A stretch of DNA of 64,000 nt. Source: Sphingomonas phyllosphaerae FA2. GTDB taxonomy: Bacteria > Pseudomonadota > Alphaproteobacteria > Sphingomonadales > Sphingomonadaceae. The notes below the pieces were generated by a model. That model ran no database searches, was not told the origin of the DNA, and worked only from the letters and a program-made list of their open reading frames with translations. A program made the translations under genes and the position numbers. The stretch covers positions 558,001 through 622,000 of the forward strand of contig NZ_KE386571.1 of assembly GCF_000427645.1 (NCBI RefSeq), written 5' to 3'. This document shows positions 8,345-16,115 of this stretch, piece after piece; the first letter of the stretch is position 1; every line of letters starts with the position of its first letter.

Positions 8345-8579
8345 CGATCGCTGGAGCCAATGCAACAACTGGCTTTCGCCAAATGTTGCTCGCCAAACTA
8401 GCGAGCAGGATCAGTACAAGCGCCAGAAGCGGGTAGATCATGTAATAATCTACTTGCTCAGCGCTTGGAAAATTAACGTGCTCCTGTAAGTAAGCCTCGT
8501 GTATGATCCCTCGACCCATGACGAAGAGGGCAAACCACAGCGCCGAGATAAGCCCGCTAACGATATTCGCTACACGCAT
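8292..8579 (-). CDS. Small membrane protein (prophage cargo)
   Basis: The 95-residue product has three predicted membrane spans: residues about 5-25, 45-66 and 70-92, with a polar loop containing IIHEAYLQEHVNFPSAEQVD between the first two. No family is recognised. It lies on the minus strand inside a block of plus-strand cargo genes, and its 3' end overlaps the exported protein gene. Composition is clearly lower in GC than the phage structural genes, which supports separate acquisition. Confidence 0.55.
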   Translation of the reverse strand: MRVANIVSGLISALWFALFVMGRGIIHEAYLQEHVNFPSAEQVDYYMIYPLLALVLILLASLASNIWRKPVVALAPAIVIGFAILPFLFVYTGGM

Positions 8580-8711
8580 ACGGCGAGCATATCGGCCGTG
8601 CCATGTGTCCGCAATTAGGCGTTTCGGACGTCGCGCAGGATGACCGCGGCGGAGGTATATCTTCCGCCGCAGTCACCCGGCGCGATGTCCGAAAACGCCC
8701 AGAAGCAGGTA

Positions 8712-8756
8712 GTCCGCTTACGCCCAATTGCCGACGTTTCGTGTGACCGATACAAT
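8712..8756 (+). promoter_or_regulatory. Cargo repeat copy b and leaderless-type promoter
   Basis: The element GTCCGCTTACGCCCAATTGCCGAC (8712-8735) is an imperfect hairpin of the cargo repeat. Its right arm supplies a -35-like TTGCCG (8728-8733); after 17 bases follows TACAAT (8751-8756), a good -10 box. The ATG of the next gene is at 8764, seven bases after the -10, so the transcript would start at or next to the start codon. No Shine-Dalgarno is present. Confidence 0.55.
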
Positions 8757-8763
8757 CGCGTCC

Positions 8764-9015
8764 ATGGCCGACTACGATCCCGACGACAAATGGCAGAACG
8801 AGTGGATGGGGACTGTTGACCGCGTCGGAGAGACTCTCCGCGAGCAGCACTTAAGCAATCCGTGGCCCCACATCCCGGTTCTACCAGAGGCCATGAAATA
8901 CATGGCGACTGAGCTTTGGGATCGTGGCTTTAGCCAGACGGAGATTCGTGATGCTTTCGAGGCGGCAATCCGAGAACTGCCGCCATACGCAGCTGGTTAT
9001 GAGACGCGGCCTTAG
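8764..9015 (+). CDS. Hypothetical acidic protein (prophage cargo)
   Basis: The 83-residue product (from ATG 8764, MADYDPDDKWQNEWMGTVD) is soluble and acidic with a helical C-terminal half (ELWDRGFSQTEIRDAFEAAI). I do not recognise a family. The start at 8764 is preferred over 8728 because a promoter with a -10 box at 8751-8756 leaves room only for a leaderless message from this ATG. Confidence 0.5.
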   Translation: MADYDPDDKWQNEWMGTVDRVGETLREQHLSNPWPHIPVLPEAMKYMATELWDRGFSQTEIRDAFEAAIRELPPYAAGYETRP

Positions 9016-9060
9016 GTCCGCTAGCGCCCAGTAGCGGACGATCGCGAAGCCCGGTAGGTT
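9016..9060 (+). promoter_or_regulatory. Cargo repeat copy c and leaderless-type promoter
   Basis: A perfect hairpin, GTCCGCTA (9016-9023), loop GCGCCCAG, TAGCGGAC (9032-9039), is followed 17 bases after TAGCGG by a -10-like TAGGTT (9055-9060). The GTG start of the next gene is at 9067, six bases further on. The geometry equals that of copies b and d. Confidence 0.55.
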
Positions 9061-9066
9061 CACGTC

Positions 9067-9465
9067 GTGGAACGTGTTCGGCTCAGCCTGATTGCTACCT
9101 GGTTGCTCGCTGCTTACGCTTGCGTCCTCTTGCTTTCCGTACTTGGCTTGGTTTTTCGGAAAGGCGACCTCGTAGCCGGAATCGGCTATAGCGTCTTCCT
9201 CGCGTGCTGGCTGAGCTTGCCGGCGGCCGTGGCCGCGTTGCTCGTAAAGTCATCTCAGCATGTTTGGACCTCACGATCCTATTTCGCCGCCCAATTGGTT
9301 GTGGTCGTATCATCAGCTTGGCTCTTGCCGCCTGTGTTCTTGGTCGCCGATGCCCAGAATGGAATTGTGCTTGCCTTTTTGCCCGTCCTTCAATGCGGCG
9401 CGGTGCTGCTATATGCAGGTCTGATTTGGCTGATGCAGGCATTAACGCGTCGACGTGGGCCTTAA
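9067..9465 (+). CDS. Multi-pass membrane protein (prophage cargo)
   Basis: The 132-residue product has four predicted membrane spans: about residues 6-28, 36-60, 74-95 and 98-124. The last is followed by a positively charged tail (LTRRRGP). It starts with GTG at 9067, directly after a cargo-repeat promoter, without a Shine-Dalgarno. No family recognised; a membrane-acting effector or immunity-like protein is possible but not shown. Confidence 0.55.
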   Translation: MERVRLSLIATWLLAAYACVLLLSVLGLVFRKGDLVAGIGYSVFLACWLSLPAAVAALLVKSSQHVWTSRSYFAAQLVVVVSSAWLLPPVFLVADAQNGIVLAFLPVLQCGAVLLYAGLIWLMQALTRRRGP

Positions 9466-9535
9466 CCTCAGACAGTCGGCCATGGTCCGCTCTCCACCAC
9501 GTCGCGACGTTCAGCGCGGGCATCGTAAGCGGCCC

Positions 9536-9580
9536 GGCCGCAAACGCCCGATAGCGGACATTTGCTCGTGGGTGTATTGC
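9536..9580 (+). promoter_or_regulatory. Cargo repeat copy d and leaderless-type promoter
   Basis: The sequence GGCCGCAAACGCCCGATAGCGGAC (9536-9559) is an imperfect copy of the cargo hairpin. TAGCGG (9552-9557), a 17-base spacer and TATTGC (9575-9580) reproduce the spacing of copies b and c. The ATG of the following gene is at 9587, six bases after the -10-like hexamer. Confidence 0.5.
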
Positions 9581-9586
9581 CCGCTT

Positions 9587-10156
9587 ATGGTTCCTGCCGG
9601 CTATCTCTTGAAGCGCCTCGCGCCACCCCCGGAGTGGCTCGCTACTGGTCCCGGCCACATCAAAGACGTTTGCAGCGTGTCCGACTGCGTCAACGACAAC
9701 GTAGTCGATGTACAAGGAGCATGGCAGCACAACGGCTTCGGCTTGGCAAACAATCCCGATGTTCTCGTGTCTTTGGCCGCCGATGCTGGCGCTGACGTGA
9801 GCGATGCAGCCCTGCTCTACTTCACTGCCTACGACCGCGAGCAAGAGTCCGATGGGTGGACGTTTGATCCTGCTAACTGGCGAGCGCGCTTGCCCGCAAG
9901 CTCTGCCGCTGTCGTGGACGATGTTCGCGTCCCCACCTCGGGTGCCTCGACACTGCTCGGTTACGACGTTGTGGTGTTCGGAGACTTTCTTGAGCACTCC
10001 CCGTTGTCATGCAACTCGATTGCCAAAGAGCTTCATGTAAACGAGCATTGTTTGTTCGCGAGCCTGGACGAAGCCGTTGCAGCCATAGACGCAGGGGCGT
10101 TTGGAAACGGCTGCGAGGATGGGATCTATACGATCTTCGGGGTTCACCGTGTGTGA
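9587..10156 (+). CDS. Hypothetical protein (prophage cargo)
   Basis: The 189-residue product begins MVPAGYLLKRLAPPPEWL and is soluble, with several cysteines (DVCSVSDCVND near residue 24, EHCLFAS and NGCEDGIYTIF near the C-terminus). The form PPEWL...I.DVCSVS resembles small sphingomonad proteins of unknown role. The start at 9587 is supported by the promoter spacing of repeat copy d. It is the last gene of the cargo block. Confidence 0.5.
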   Translation: MVPAGYLLKRLAPPPEWLATGPGHIKDVCSVSDCVNDNVVDVQGAWQHNGFGLANNPDVLVSLAADAGADVSDAALLYFTAYDREQESDGWTFDPANWRARLPASSAAVVDDVRVPTSGASTLLGYDVVVFGDFLEHSPLSCNSIAKELHVNEHCLFASLDEAVAAIDAGAFGNGCEDGIYTIFGVHRV

Positions 10157-10214
10157 TGAACGATGGGGTGCAAAAGTCCGCTTCCCACCAAAACGCGACT
10201 TCACCTTGATCGGC

Positions 10215-10439
10215 TCAAGCTTGCGGTATTGTCTCGGGTTCGGTGATCGCACCGACGAGGATCTTCTGCGCCACGCCGCGGGCGACGTCGTGGACGCGCG
10301 CCGCGGTTGCAGCCTCGTCATAGCTACCTTCGGCATCAAGGCAGGCGTTTACCGCGCGCTTGTGCTCGATCGCGCCCTGCTCGAAGGTAACGTGAACGGT
10401 GCGCGTGGCGGCATCGTAGGCGCCGATGATGATCTTCAT
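10215..10439 (-). CDS. Small phage protein after the fibre genes
   Basis: The 74-residue product (MKIIIGAYDAATRTVHVTFE) has a beta-strand-rich N-terminus and a helical C-terminus. Its ATG at 10439 overlaps the stop of the preceding gene by four bases, so it is translationally coupled to the fibre operon J-I-H. No function recognised; a fibre-associated or moron gene is likely. Confidence 0.6.
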   Translation of the reverse strand: MKIIIGAYDAATRTVHVTFEQGAIEHKRAVNACLDAEGSYDEAATAARVHDVARGVAQKILVGAITEPETIPQA

Positions 10440-10906
10440 GCTGCTGCTCCTTGGGTCCAGTAGGTGTCGTCGGCGATGTCCGCCTTGGCGAGCTGACGCG
10501 CGGTCATGCCGGCGAGCTGCTGTTCCAGGCGGTTGGAGGCGGCGCGGATGGCGTTGATCGCATCGAGCCGTCCTTCGATCGCGGTGCGCTGCTCGCCGGG
10601 CGGCATGTGGCAAAGGTCACGCCAATCATTGATCTGGCGCCACAATGGGGCAACAGCGTCGATCCGGCGCGCAGCCTCGCGCTTGGTGGCCTTGATGAGA
10701 CGGGCGCGCAGCTGCTCGCCATTTTCGGCGGGGCGACGCGCGGTGGGTTCGCCATCGTTGCCGGGCGTGATCACCTTGCCGGCGCTCTGCGCATCGAGCA
10801 ATCGGGCATGTTCCTCGGCCGTGACCGGACGGGAGTCGTCGGGGAGCGTGGCATGCACACGATCGTCGAAGAAGGTGTTGCGGCTCGGGCTGTAGTGAAG
10901 TGACAT
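10436..10906 (-). CDS. Putative tail fibre assembly protein (gpG-like position)
   Basis: The 156-residue product starts MSLHYSPSRNTFFDDRVH and contains the PVTAEEHARLLDAQSAGK segment seen in fibre assembly chaperones that follow phage fibre genes. The rest is a charged helical region (RARLIKATKREAARRIDAV). Position directly after the fibre gene matches P2 G. The ATG at 10906 lies 13 bases after the fibre stop; the open frame extends upstream to 11005 without support. Confidence 0.65.
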   Translation of the reverse strand: MSLHYSPSRNTFFDDRVHATLPDDSRPVTAEEHARLLDAQSAGKVITPGNDGEPTARRPAENGEQLRARLIKATKREAARRIDAVAPLWRQINDWRDLCHMPPGEQRTAIEGRLDAINAIRAASNRLEQQLAGMTARQLAKADIADDTYWTQGAAA

Positions 10907-10919
10907 GGATGCGACTCCC

Positions 10920-12749
10920 TTATTTTCCGATGGCGAAGAGGCGCGGCCAGCTCGGCTCGCGATCGGCGCCGGACGAGCTGACCAGCTGGCGCATGACGGT
11001 CGCACCCTCAGTCGTATAGCTGATGAGCTGATATACGGCGTGCGACTCGATGTTCGGATTGGCCACCTGTGTCGACGTGATGACCTGAAAGCAGGTGTTG
11101 AAAGAGATCGGGAACGCCACGTATTGCGTGCCCTCGGAACTGGCTGCCTGCTGCGCGCCGGTGACCCATTGCAGGATCAGGCCGTTGGGTAAGACGGTGT
11201 AGCCGTTGCCAGACAGTGAGCCGGTGAATGCGGCGGAAATGTCGGCGGCGACGTGCTTGTGTGAGGACAGAGCGAAGTCGCTGGCGTGATTACCGTCGAG
11301 AAGGTCAGCGTCGAGGCCCGAGCCTGCACCGTCATTGTTGGTGCGCCAGACCGTGTCGTCCTTCGTCTCCATGACGAACGATCCGATCGCGCCGGTGTCG
11401 ACGGTGGCGAGCAGCTTGAAGCCTGACCACCCGATTTTTACGACGTTTGGCTTCTGGTCTACGCCAGTGCCCTGCTGGACGGGGGTAAATCCGAGCCGGG
11501 TGGCGACGTCGGTGTACCAGCTGCCATCCTTGCCATCGAGCAGATCGGCATCGAGCCCCGACCCGGCACCGTCGTTGTTGGTGCGCCAGACGGTGTCGTC
11601 CTTCGTCTCCATGACGAACGATCCGATCGCGCCGGTGTCGACGGTGGCGAGCAGCTTGAAGCCCGACCACCCGATCTTCACGACGTTGGCCTTCTGGTCG
11701 ACGCCCGTGCCCTGTTGGATGGGAGTGAAGCCGAGCCGGGCGGGAACGTCGCTGTACCAGCTGCCCTGCTGGCCATCGAGCAGGTCGGCGTCGAGGCCCG
11801 AGCCGGCACCGTCATTGTTGGTGCGCCAGACGGCATCATCGCCCGCCTCCATGACAAACGATCCGATCGCGCCGGCGTCGACGGTGGCGAGCAGCTTGAA
11901 GCCCGACCAACCGATCTTCACGACGTTCGTCTTCTGATTGACGCCGGTGCCTTGCTGGACAGGGGTGAAGCCGAGCCGCTTTGCGATATCGGTGTACCAG
12001 CTGCCGTCCTGACCATCGAGCAGATCGGCGTCGAGGCCGGAGCCGGCGCCGTCATTGCTGACGCGCCATACCGTATCGCTGCCAACCTCCATGACGAAGG
12101 CGCCCATCGCGCTGGCGTCGACGGTGGCGAGCAGCTTGAAGCCGGACCACCCAATCTTGACGACATTCGGCTGCTGCCCGACGCCGGTGCCCTGCTGAAC
12201 CGGCGTGTAGCCGATCCAATCCTTTATCGCTCCGCGGGCGGTCGCCGGCGTGATCGCGCGCTGCGCGTCGGTGCCAGCTTTTGCTTCGTCGATCGTCGCC
12301 AGCTCGATGACGCCTGCGCGGTCGGTCGTAGCCGCCGGGTTGGTGAAGTTGGCATTGCCAAAGGTGATGTTGGCCGCGGGGATTTCGGCAAGCGTCACGT
12401 CCAGCGCGAGCAGCAGCAGCGCCTGTGACGCCTTCTCAACGATCGGATCAGCCTGTCCGTAGATCGCGAACAATGTGCCGTCCGACAGGTACAGCGCGAA
12501 GGAGCGCATCGCGTAGACGTCGTTGCTTTCGTCGGTCACCGTGATGTGCACGACGTCGGTTGCGGTCGCTTCGCCGGCGACACTGGCAATACGTTTCACT
12601 TCGCCAAACAGGCTGGTCATGGTTGCCAGCGGAATGAAGGGCGTGGGCGATACGCCGACCGCCGCGATGCGTACGGCGCGAAAGCCGCCGCTTGCCTGAT
12701 TGATGATCGCAGCGCGACCGGCGTTGGTGATGACAAGTTGCAGGGCCAT
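10920..12749 (-). CDS. H: Phage tail fibre protein (gpH-like) with four 80-residue repeats
   Basis: The 609-residue product begins with the DUF3751 phage tail-collar domain (residues 1-150, MALQLVITNAGRAAIINQAS...), which attaches the fibre to the baseplate. Residues about 175-495 consist of four tandem 80-residue repeats with signatures PVQQGTGV, VVKIGWSGFKLLATVD and GSGLDADLLDG. The last 100 residues (LPNGLILQWVTGAQQAAS...FPISFNTCFQVI) form a gp53-like receptor-binding tip. The fibre sets host range. The gene starts ten bases after I ends. Confidence 0.9.
   Translation of the reverse strand: MALQLVITNAGRAAIINQASGGFRAVRIAAVGVSPTPFIPLATMTSLFGEVKRIASVAGEATATDVVHITVTDESNDVYAMRSFALYLSDGTLFAIYGQADPIVEKASQALLLLALDVTLAEIPAANITFGNANFTNPAATTDRAGVIELATIDEAKAGTDAQRAITPATARGAIKDWIGYTPVQQGTGVGQQPNVVKIGWSGFKLLATVDASAMGAFVMEVGSDTVWRVSNDGAGSGLDADLLDGQDGSWYTDIAKRLGFTPVQQGTGVNQKTNVVKIGWSGFKLLATVDAGAIGSFVMEAGDDAVWRTNNDGAGSGLDADLLDGQQGSWYSDVPARLGFTPIQQGTGVDQKANVVKIGWSGFKLLATVDTGAIGSFVMETKDDTVWRTNNDGAGSGLDADLLDGKDGSWYTDVATRLGFTPVQQGTGVDQKPNVVKIGWSGFKLLATVDTGAIGSFVMETKDDTVWRTNNDGAGSGLDADLLDGNHASDFALSSHKHVAADISAAFTGSLSGNGYTVLPNGLILQWVTGAQQAASSEGTQYVAFPISFNTCFQVITSTQVANPNIESHAVYQLISYTTEGATVMRQLVSSSGADREPSWPRLFAIGK
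11281..12221 (-). repeat. Four tandem 240-bp direct repeats inside the tail fibre gene
   Basis: The motif gtgcgccaga recurs at 11341, 11581 and 11821, and a divergent copy sits at 12061, an exact 240-base period that keeps reading frame (80 codons). The two copies nearest the 3' end are almost identical over long stretches, for instance around 11340-11420 and 11580-11660. The repeats could change number by recombination without breaking the frame. Confidence 0.95.
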
Positions 12750-12758
12750 GGCGGTTCC

Positions 12759-13295
12759 TCAGGCGGCAAGCATCAGGCGCGCATGAATCGCGGGGCGCGC
12801 AGCGGCGACGGTGCCGATCGCGCCGGCTGCGGAGAGCGCCTGGCTGAAGGTGAAGTGCGAGCGGACAGGCTTGGTTCGCGCCACCTCCGAGATCACGGCA
12901 TCGGCATAGGCGGCGGTCGCCTCGGGGCGCACAATGCCGTCGAGGCTGACGACGAGCGAGAAGGTGTGCGCGGGGCCGGGCGGGTTCATCTGCCACCATT
13001 CGCGCACCGCGACCGCGCCGCCGAAGCTGGTGACGACGTCGCGCAGCGAAGCCGCGGTTCCCTTGCGGCGCTGGATGCTGATTGCCGAACGGACGCGGGC
13101 GCGCTTGATCGCTTCGGGCCAGCCGCTGTCCCATGTGTCGATCGACAGCGCCCATGCGAGGAACGGGAGCTGGTCGGGCGGGCAGGTGTCGGGATTGACG
13201 AGCTGGCGCAGCGGCACCGGCACGTCGGAGATCCGCGCGACGCTCGCCTCGATCGCGCGCTCGAACGGCGTGGCGTTGGCGGGCAGGAGCGTCAT
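12759..13295 (-). CDS. I: Phage tail protein I
   Basis: The 178-residue product is the P2 gpI family baseplate wedge component. Marks are the N-terminal TPFERAIEASVARI, PDTCPPDQLPFLAWALSIDTWD near residues 36-57, and a C-terminal half with YADAVISEVARTKPVRSHFTF. The ATG at 13295 overlaps the J stop by four bases. It lies between J and the fibre gene, as in P2. Confidence 0.94.
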   Translation of the reverse strand: MTLLPANATPFERAIEASVARISDVPVPLRQLVNPDTCPPDQLPFLAWALSIDTWDSGWPEAIKRARVRSAISIQRRKGTAASLRDVVTSFGGAVAVREWWQMNPPGPAHTFSLVVSLDGIVRPEATAAYADAVISEVARTKPVRSHFTFSQALSAAGAIGTVAAARPAIHARLMLAA

Positions 13296-14191
13296 TCGCC
13301 GACGCCGCCGGGCTTGATGGTGATGCCGGTGCACCACGTTGCGGCCGTCCGGTCGACCACGACGTCCGCAGCGGGCTGGGTCAGGGTGACGTTGTGGACG
13401 CCCTCGACATGCAGCGCGCCGAAGATCCCGGAGCGGGTCACATCGAGCCCGATACGATGGCAGCGCGCGACATAGGCGTCGAGCCGCGCGCGCGCTTCCT
13501 TCAAGACGATTGCCGGGTCGGGTCCACCGTAGGTCGTGATGGTGGCGGCAATGGCATAGGGAACGATGGTGGCCGAGCGGACCTGCACCATGTCGGTGAG
13601 CGGCCGGCGGGCGTCGGCCGACAGATACGTGTCGACCGCGGCGACCAGCGCGGCCGGAGCGGCACCGTCCCCGGCGCGCGACAGGACCGTGACGACCACC
13701 TGTCCCGGCGTCGGGCTGGTGGCGCTGGCGTCCAGCACGTCCGGGTGCGCCGACAGCGAGTGGAAGATATAGGCACCCGCCGGGCCGGCGACCGAATAGC
13801 CTTCGGGGGCCAGCACCAGCCGCCGGCGGAATTCATCGTCGCTCTCATAGGTCGGCGCGATGCCGCGTGCGGCGTCGCCGGCGTCGATCAGGAGGCGGGC
13901 GATGCCGACAAGCGCGGCGAGCTGATCCAAATCCGCGCCGATCGCGAACGCCGGCATGACGGCGCGGGCGGCGTCGTTGACGCGGGCGCGCAGCAGGAAC
14001 TCGCGGTAGGCGCAGACCTGTAGCAGCTTTACCGCCGGGTCGCTTTCGACCGCGGCGTCGAACGTCGGCATCAGCGCCTTCAGGCGCGCGAGCATGTCCG
14101 CATAGATCCGCTCGTAGCTCAGCGCCTCCACGACGCTGGGCGCGGGGAGGCGGGAGAGATCGACAGCGGTGAAGGTGGCAAGGTCAGCCAT
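13292..14191 (-). CDS. J: Phage baseplate assembly protein J
   Basis: The 299-residue product is the P2 gpJ / T4 gp6-like wedge protein. It shows LSRLPAPSVVEALSYERIYA at the N-terminus, the block AVESDPAVKLLQVCAYREFL near residues 46-65, and ADLDQLAALVGIARL. It opens the J-I-H operon. The ATG at 14191 has no clear Shine-Dalgarno and lies 58 bases from the centre of an operator palindrome. In P2 the J gene follows W; here it stands upstream of V. Confidence 0.94.
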   Translation of the reverse strand: MADLATFTAVDLSRLPAPSVVEALSYERIYADMLARLKALMPTFDAAVESDPAVKLLQVCAYREFLLRARVNDAARAVMPAFAIGADLDQLAALVGIARLLIDAGDAARGIAPTYESDDEFRRRLVLAPEGYSVAGPAGAYIFHSLSAHPDVLDASATSPTPGQVVVTVLSRAGDGAAPAALVAAVDTYLSADARRPLTDMVQVRSATIVPYAIAATITTYGGPDPAIVLKEARARLDAYVARCHRIGLDVTRSGIFGALHVEGVHNVTLTQPAADVVVDRTAATWCTGITIKPGGVGE

Positions 14192-14235
14192 GGCGTGATC
14201 TGGTGACGCTTGAGGGCGTAGATGCCAGAACAGTT

Positions 14236-14261
14236 ACCTGTGGAAATCGCTTTCCACAGGT
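14236..14261 (-). promoter_or_regulatory. Operator palindrome upstream of the J-I-H fibre operon
   Basis: Two perfect 11-base arms, ACCTGTGGAAA and TTTCCACAGGT, flank TCGC. The centre is about 58 bases upstream of the J start codon. The core CCTGTGGAA...TTCCACAGG is shared with 7684-7711 and 25141-25168. Confidence 0.8.
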
Positions 14262-14313
14262 TGACGTAGGTTCATGAAGCGTTTGGCTCTAGCTCCGCTA
14301 TTCGATCTCTATT

Positions 14314-15303
14314 CTATAATAGAGGAAAGATGCCGCTACCTTGGTGTGCTCGTAGCTCGGAATCTAAATCTGGAGAGGAGTAGAGGCAGAAGTCAGAATG
14401 AAGCCTTCTGAAGAAATCCTTAACGTCATGATCATCGTAAATCATGCCTATCTGGCCGTTATCAACGAAAGCTCGCAAGAGAATTACAGCATCGTCGGAG
14501 GTTATGCCATCGTACACACTGTTCAAAAGTGCGATTTGGTCGTGTGTTTGAGAAAAACTTCCGGAGTTGGCTAGTGCCTTGACCGCGGCTAGCCGCTTGG
14601 CGTCAGAAGGCAGTTTGATGTCCGGGAAGTGCTCCTTTGTAAACTCGGCCAATCCTGCGTACAAAGTCATCTCCCCCCCTTTTTTTCGATGCCATTCCTG
14701 CTGGAGAAAGGAGGATCTTTGCGCTACTTTCTCACCATCGCCAAAATCGCCATCGCGCGAGATGACGTGAATGTCTTCTCCATTTGGAACGTGCTTCAAT
14801 AGCATTTCCCAATTGATTTGATCGCCGATCGAGCGTTGAGCTTCCTTTCCGGGGGGATTGCCAAGTTCTTTCCTTAAGCGTGCTGCCGTAAGCACCTCTT
14901 GATCGCGAAACAGAATTCCTGATTTATCAAAGATATCGTTGGTGACCGTATCGGCGCGCAGGGTCTGATTGGCTAAATCCTCCCTTACTTTTAGAAGAAG
15001 CTTTTTCCGCGCATCTTTTATCGAGCGAGCCGCTTCCTTGTAAGCTTTCAGTTCTTCGTAACCATCCATAAAGCGCGGTGTTTGTTCGTTGATTATTCCG
15101 GTTTCAAACGCTCGTATAGAGCCGAGCAACTCGCGATCGCGTTGCCGGTAAAACTCATCCATCACCTGCTCGGTGACGAACACCCGAATCTGCTTTGTCT
15201 CAATAAGTGCCGAAAGCTTAGCCGCCTCGTCTAAATTGTCGTTTGTGAACGCAAAAAATCTGACAAGTACGTTCGTGTCAATAAATACATTTAGCAAGGC
15301 CAC
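14314..15303 (-). CDS. PIN-domain nuclease, DUF4935 type (prophage cargo)
   Basis: The 329-residue product carries an N-terminal PIN-like ribonuclease domain. The acidic residues expected at the metal site are visible: D9 in VFIDTNVLVRFF, E50 in MDEFYRQRD, D161 in GDQINWEML and D184/D186 in SRDGDF. The layout with LGNPPGK and the EWHRKKGGEMTLYAGL segment fits DUF4935 (PIN_12), a family that I recall from defence-type contexts. The C-terminal 90 residues form a separate helical domain. I chose GTG 15303 because AGGA lies seven bases upstream; an upstream TTG at 15318 is weaker. The gene is strikingly AT-rich compared with its neighbours S and J and is absent from the P2 core set, so it is cargo. 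No antitoxin-like gene is adjacent. Confidence 0.8.
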   Translation of the reverse strand: MALLNVFIDTNVLVRFFAFTNDNLDEAAKLSALIETKQIRVFVTEQVMDEFYRQRDRELLGSIRAFETGIINEQTPRFMDGYEELKAYKEAARSIKDARKKLLLKVREDLANQTLRADTVTNDIFDKSGILFRDQEVLTAARLRKELGNPPGKEAQRSIGDQINWEMLLKHVPNGEDIHVISRDGDFGDGEKVAQRSSFLQQEWHRKKGGEMTLYAGLAEFTKEHFPDIKLPSDAKRLAAVKALANSGSFSQTHDQIALLNSVYDGITSDDAVILLRAFVDNGQIGMIYDDHDVKDFFRRLHSDFCLYSSPDLDSELRAHQGSGIFPLL

Positions 15304-15443
15304 GGCGTAATCCTGCAATGAACCGCTATCGGGGCGTCATTAGCTATTCATAGATGAGGATCCGCGATGTGCAAGTGTCGAACATCGGTAGCGGACTGAG
15401 CAAAGCTGACGCTATGTGTCGTGTTCCGCGGTCTATCACCTAG

Positions 15444-16115
15444 TCAATGCGCACTAGCGGCTGCCAGATGCTCCAGCAACCGATCGACCAGCACGCCATG
15501 CTCGGCGGCGTTTAGGCCAAGCAGGACGCGTCGAGCATAGCGCACCGGCTTGCCCTTTTTTGCCGGGCGGTCGCTTCCGCCCTCTTGATGGATGCTCGCG
15601 ATCGTCGCGGCGCCGCCGCTCCAGCCAACCCAAGTCTCGTCCGTTGTCGCGCCGCTCTTCAGATAGCGGGCGGTGCGCAGCCGACGGAACATCGCCTTCG
15701 ACTTGATCGTGCCGCGCCGGCGCAGCTTGCCGCTACGCACCCGCTCATTGCCCTCGACAGGCAACCACTGTGCGATCTTGTCCCAGAAGAAGCTGCGGAT
15801 CGCGCCTGCCTCGCTGTCGAAGCCGGTGAGCAGCGGACCTTGGCGGACCCAGCTCTTCATGATCACCAGCCGCGGCTCGGCTGCACCCTTGGGATAGAGG
15901 AACTTGACGGTGTAACCGCCGACCTGCTCGGCCTCGCGCGGCTTGCGGGGGGCGAACGCCCTGCCGTCCGGCTCACGCTGGGCGGCTATGCGATCGGATT
16001 GCGACTGGCGGATGTCACGCGCAAACCCGCGCAGGATCTGGCGACGTTCGGGTGCGGCGACGCTGCGCAGGCACGATCGCGCCAGCTGCTCGATCTCGTC
16101 GAGCCCGTCGCTCAT
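15444..16115 (-). CDS. S: Phage virion morphogenesis / tail completion protein S
   Basis: The 223-residue product belongs to the P2 gpS family, needed to join tail to head. Visible marks are RRQILRGFARDIRQSQSDRI near the N-terminus, AFAPRKPRE, and the SKAMFRRLRTARYLKSG block. It is somewhat longer than P2 gpS because of an insertion after residue 70. The ATG at 16115 overlaps the R stop by four bases. The PIN cargo gene follows at a distance of 140 bases. Confidence 0.9.
   Translation of the reverse strand: MSDGLDEIEQLARSCLRSVAAPERRQILRGFARDIRQSQSDRIAAQREPDGRAFAPRKPREAEQVGGYTVKFLYPKGAAEPRLVIMKSWVRQGPLLTGFDSEAGAIRSFFWDKIAQWLPVEGNERVRSGKLRRRGTIKSKAMFRRLRTARYLKSGATTDETWVGWSGGAATIASIHQEGGSDRPAKKGKPVRYARRVLLGLNAAEHGVLVDRLLEHLAAASAH

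Noticed and set aside
8712..9561. Cargo hairpins considered as integron attC sites
   Set aside because: They lack the RYYYAAC/GTTRRRY core sites and are too short; the start-codon spacing suggests promoters or repeats instead.
11281..12221. Regular 240-bp repeats considered as a CRISPR array
   Set aside because: Repeats are whole codons of a fibre protein, far longer than CRISPR units, without spacers or cas genes.
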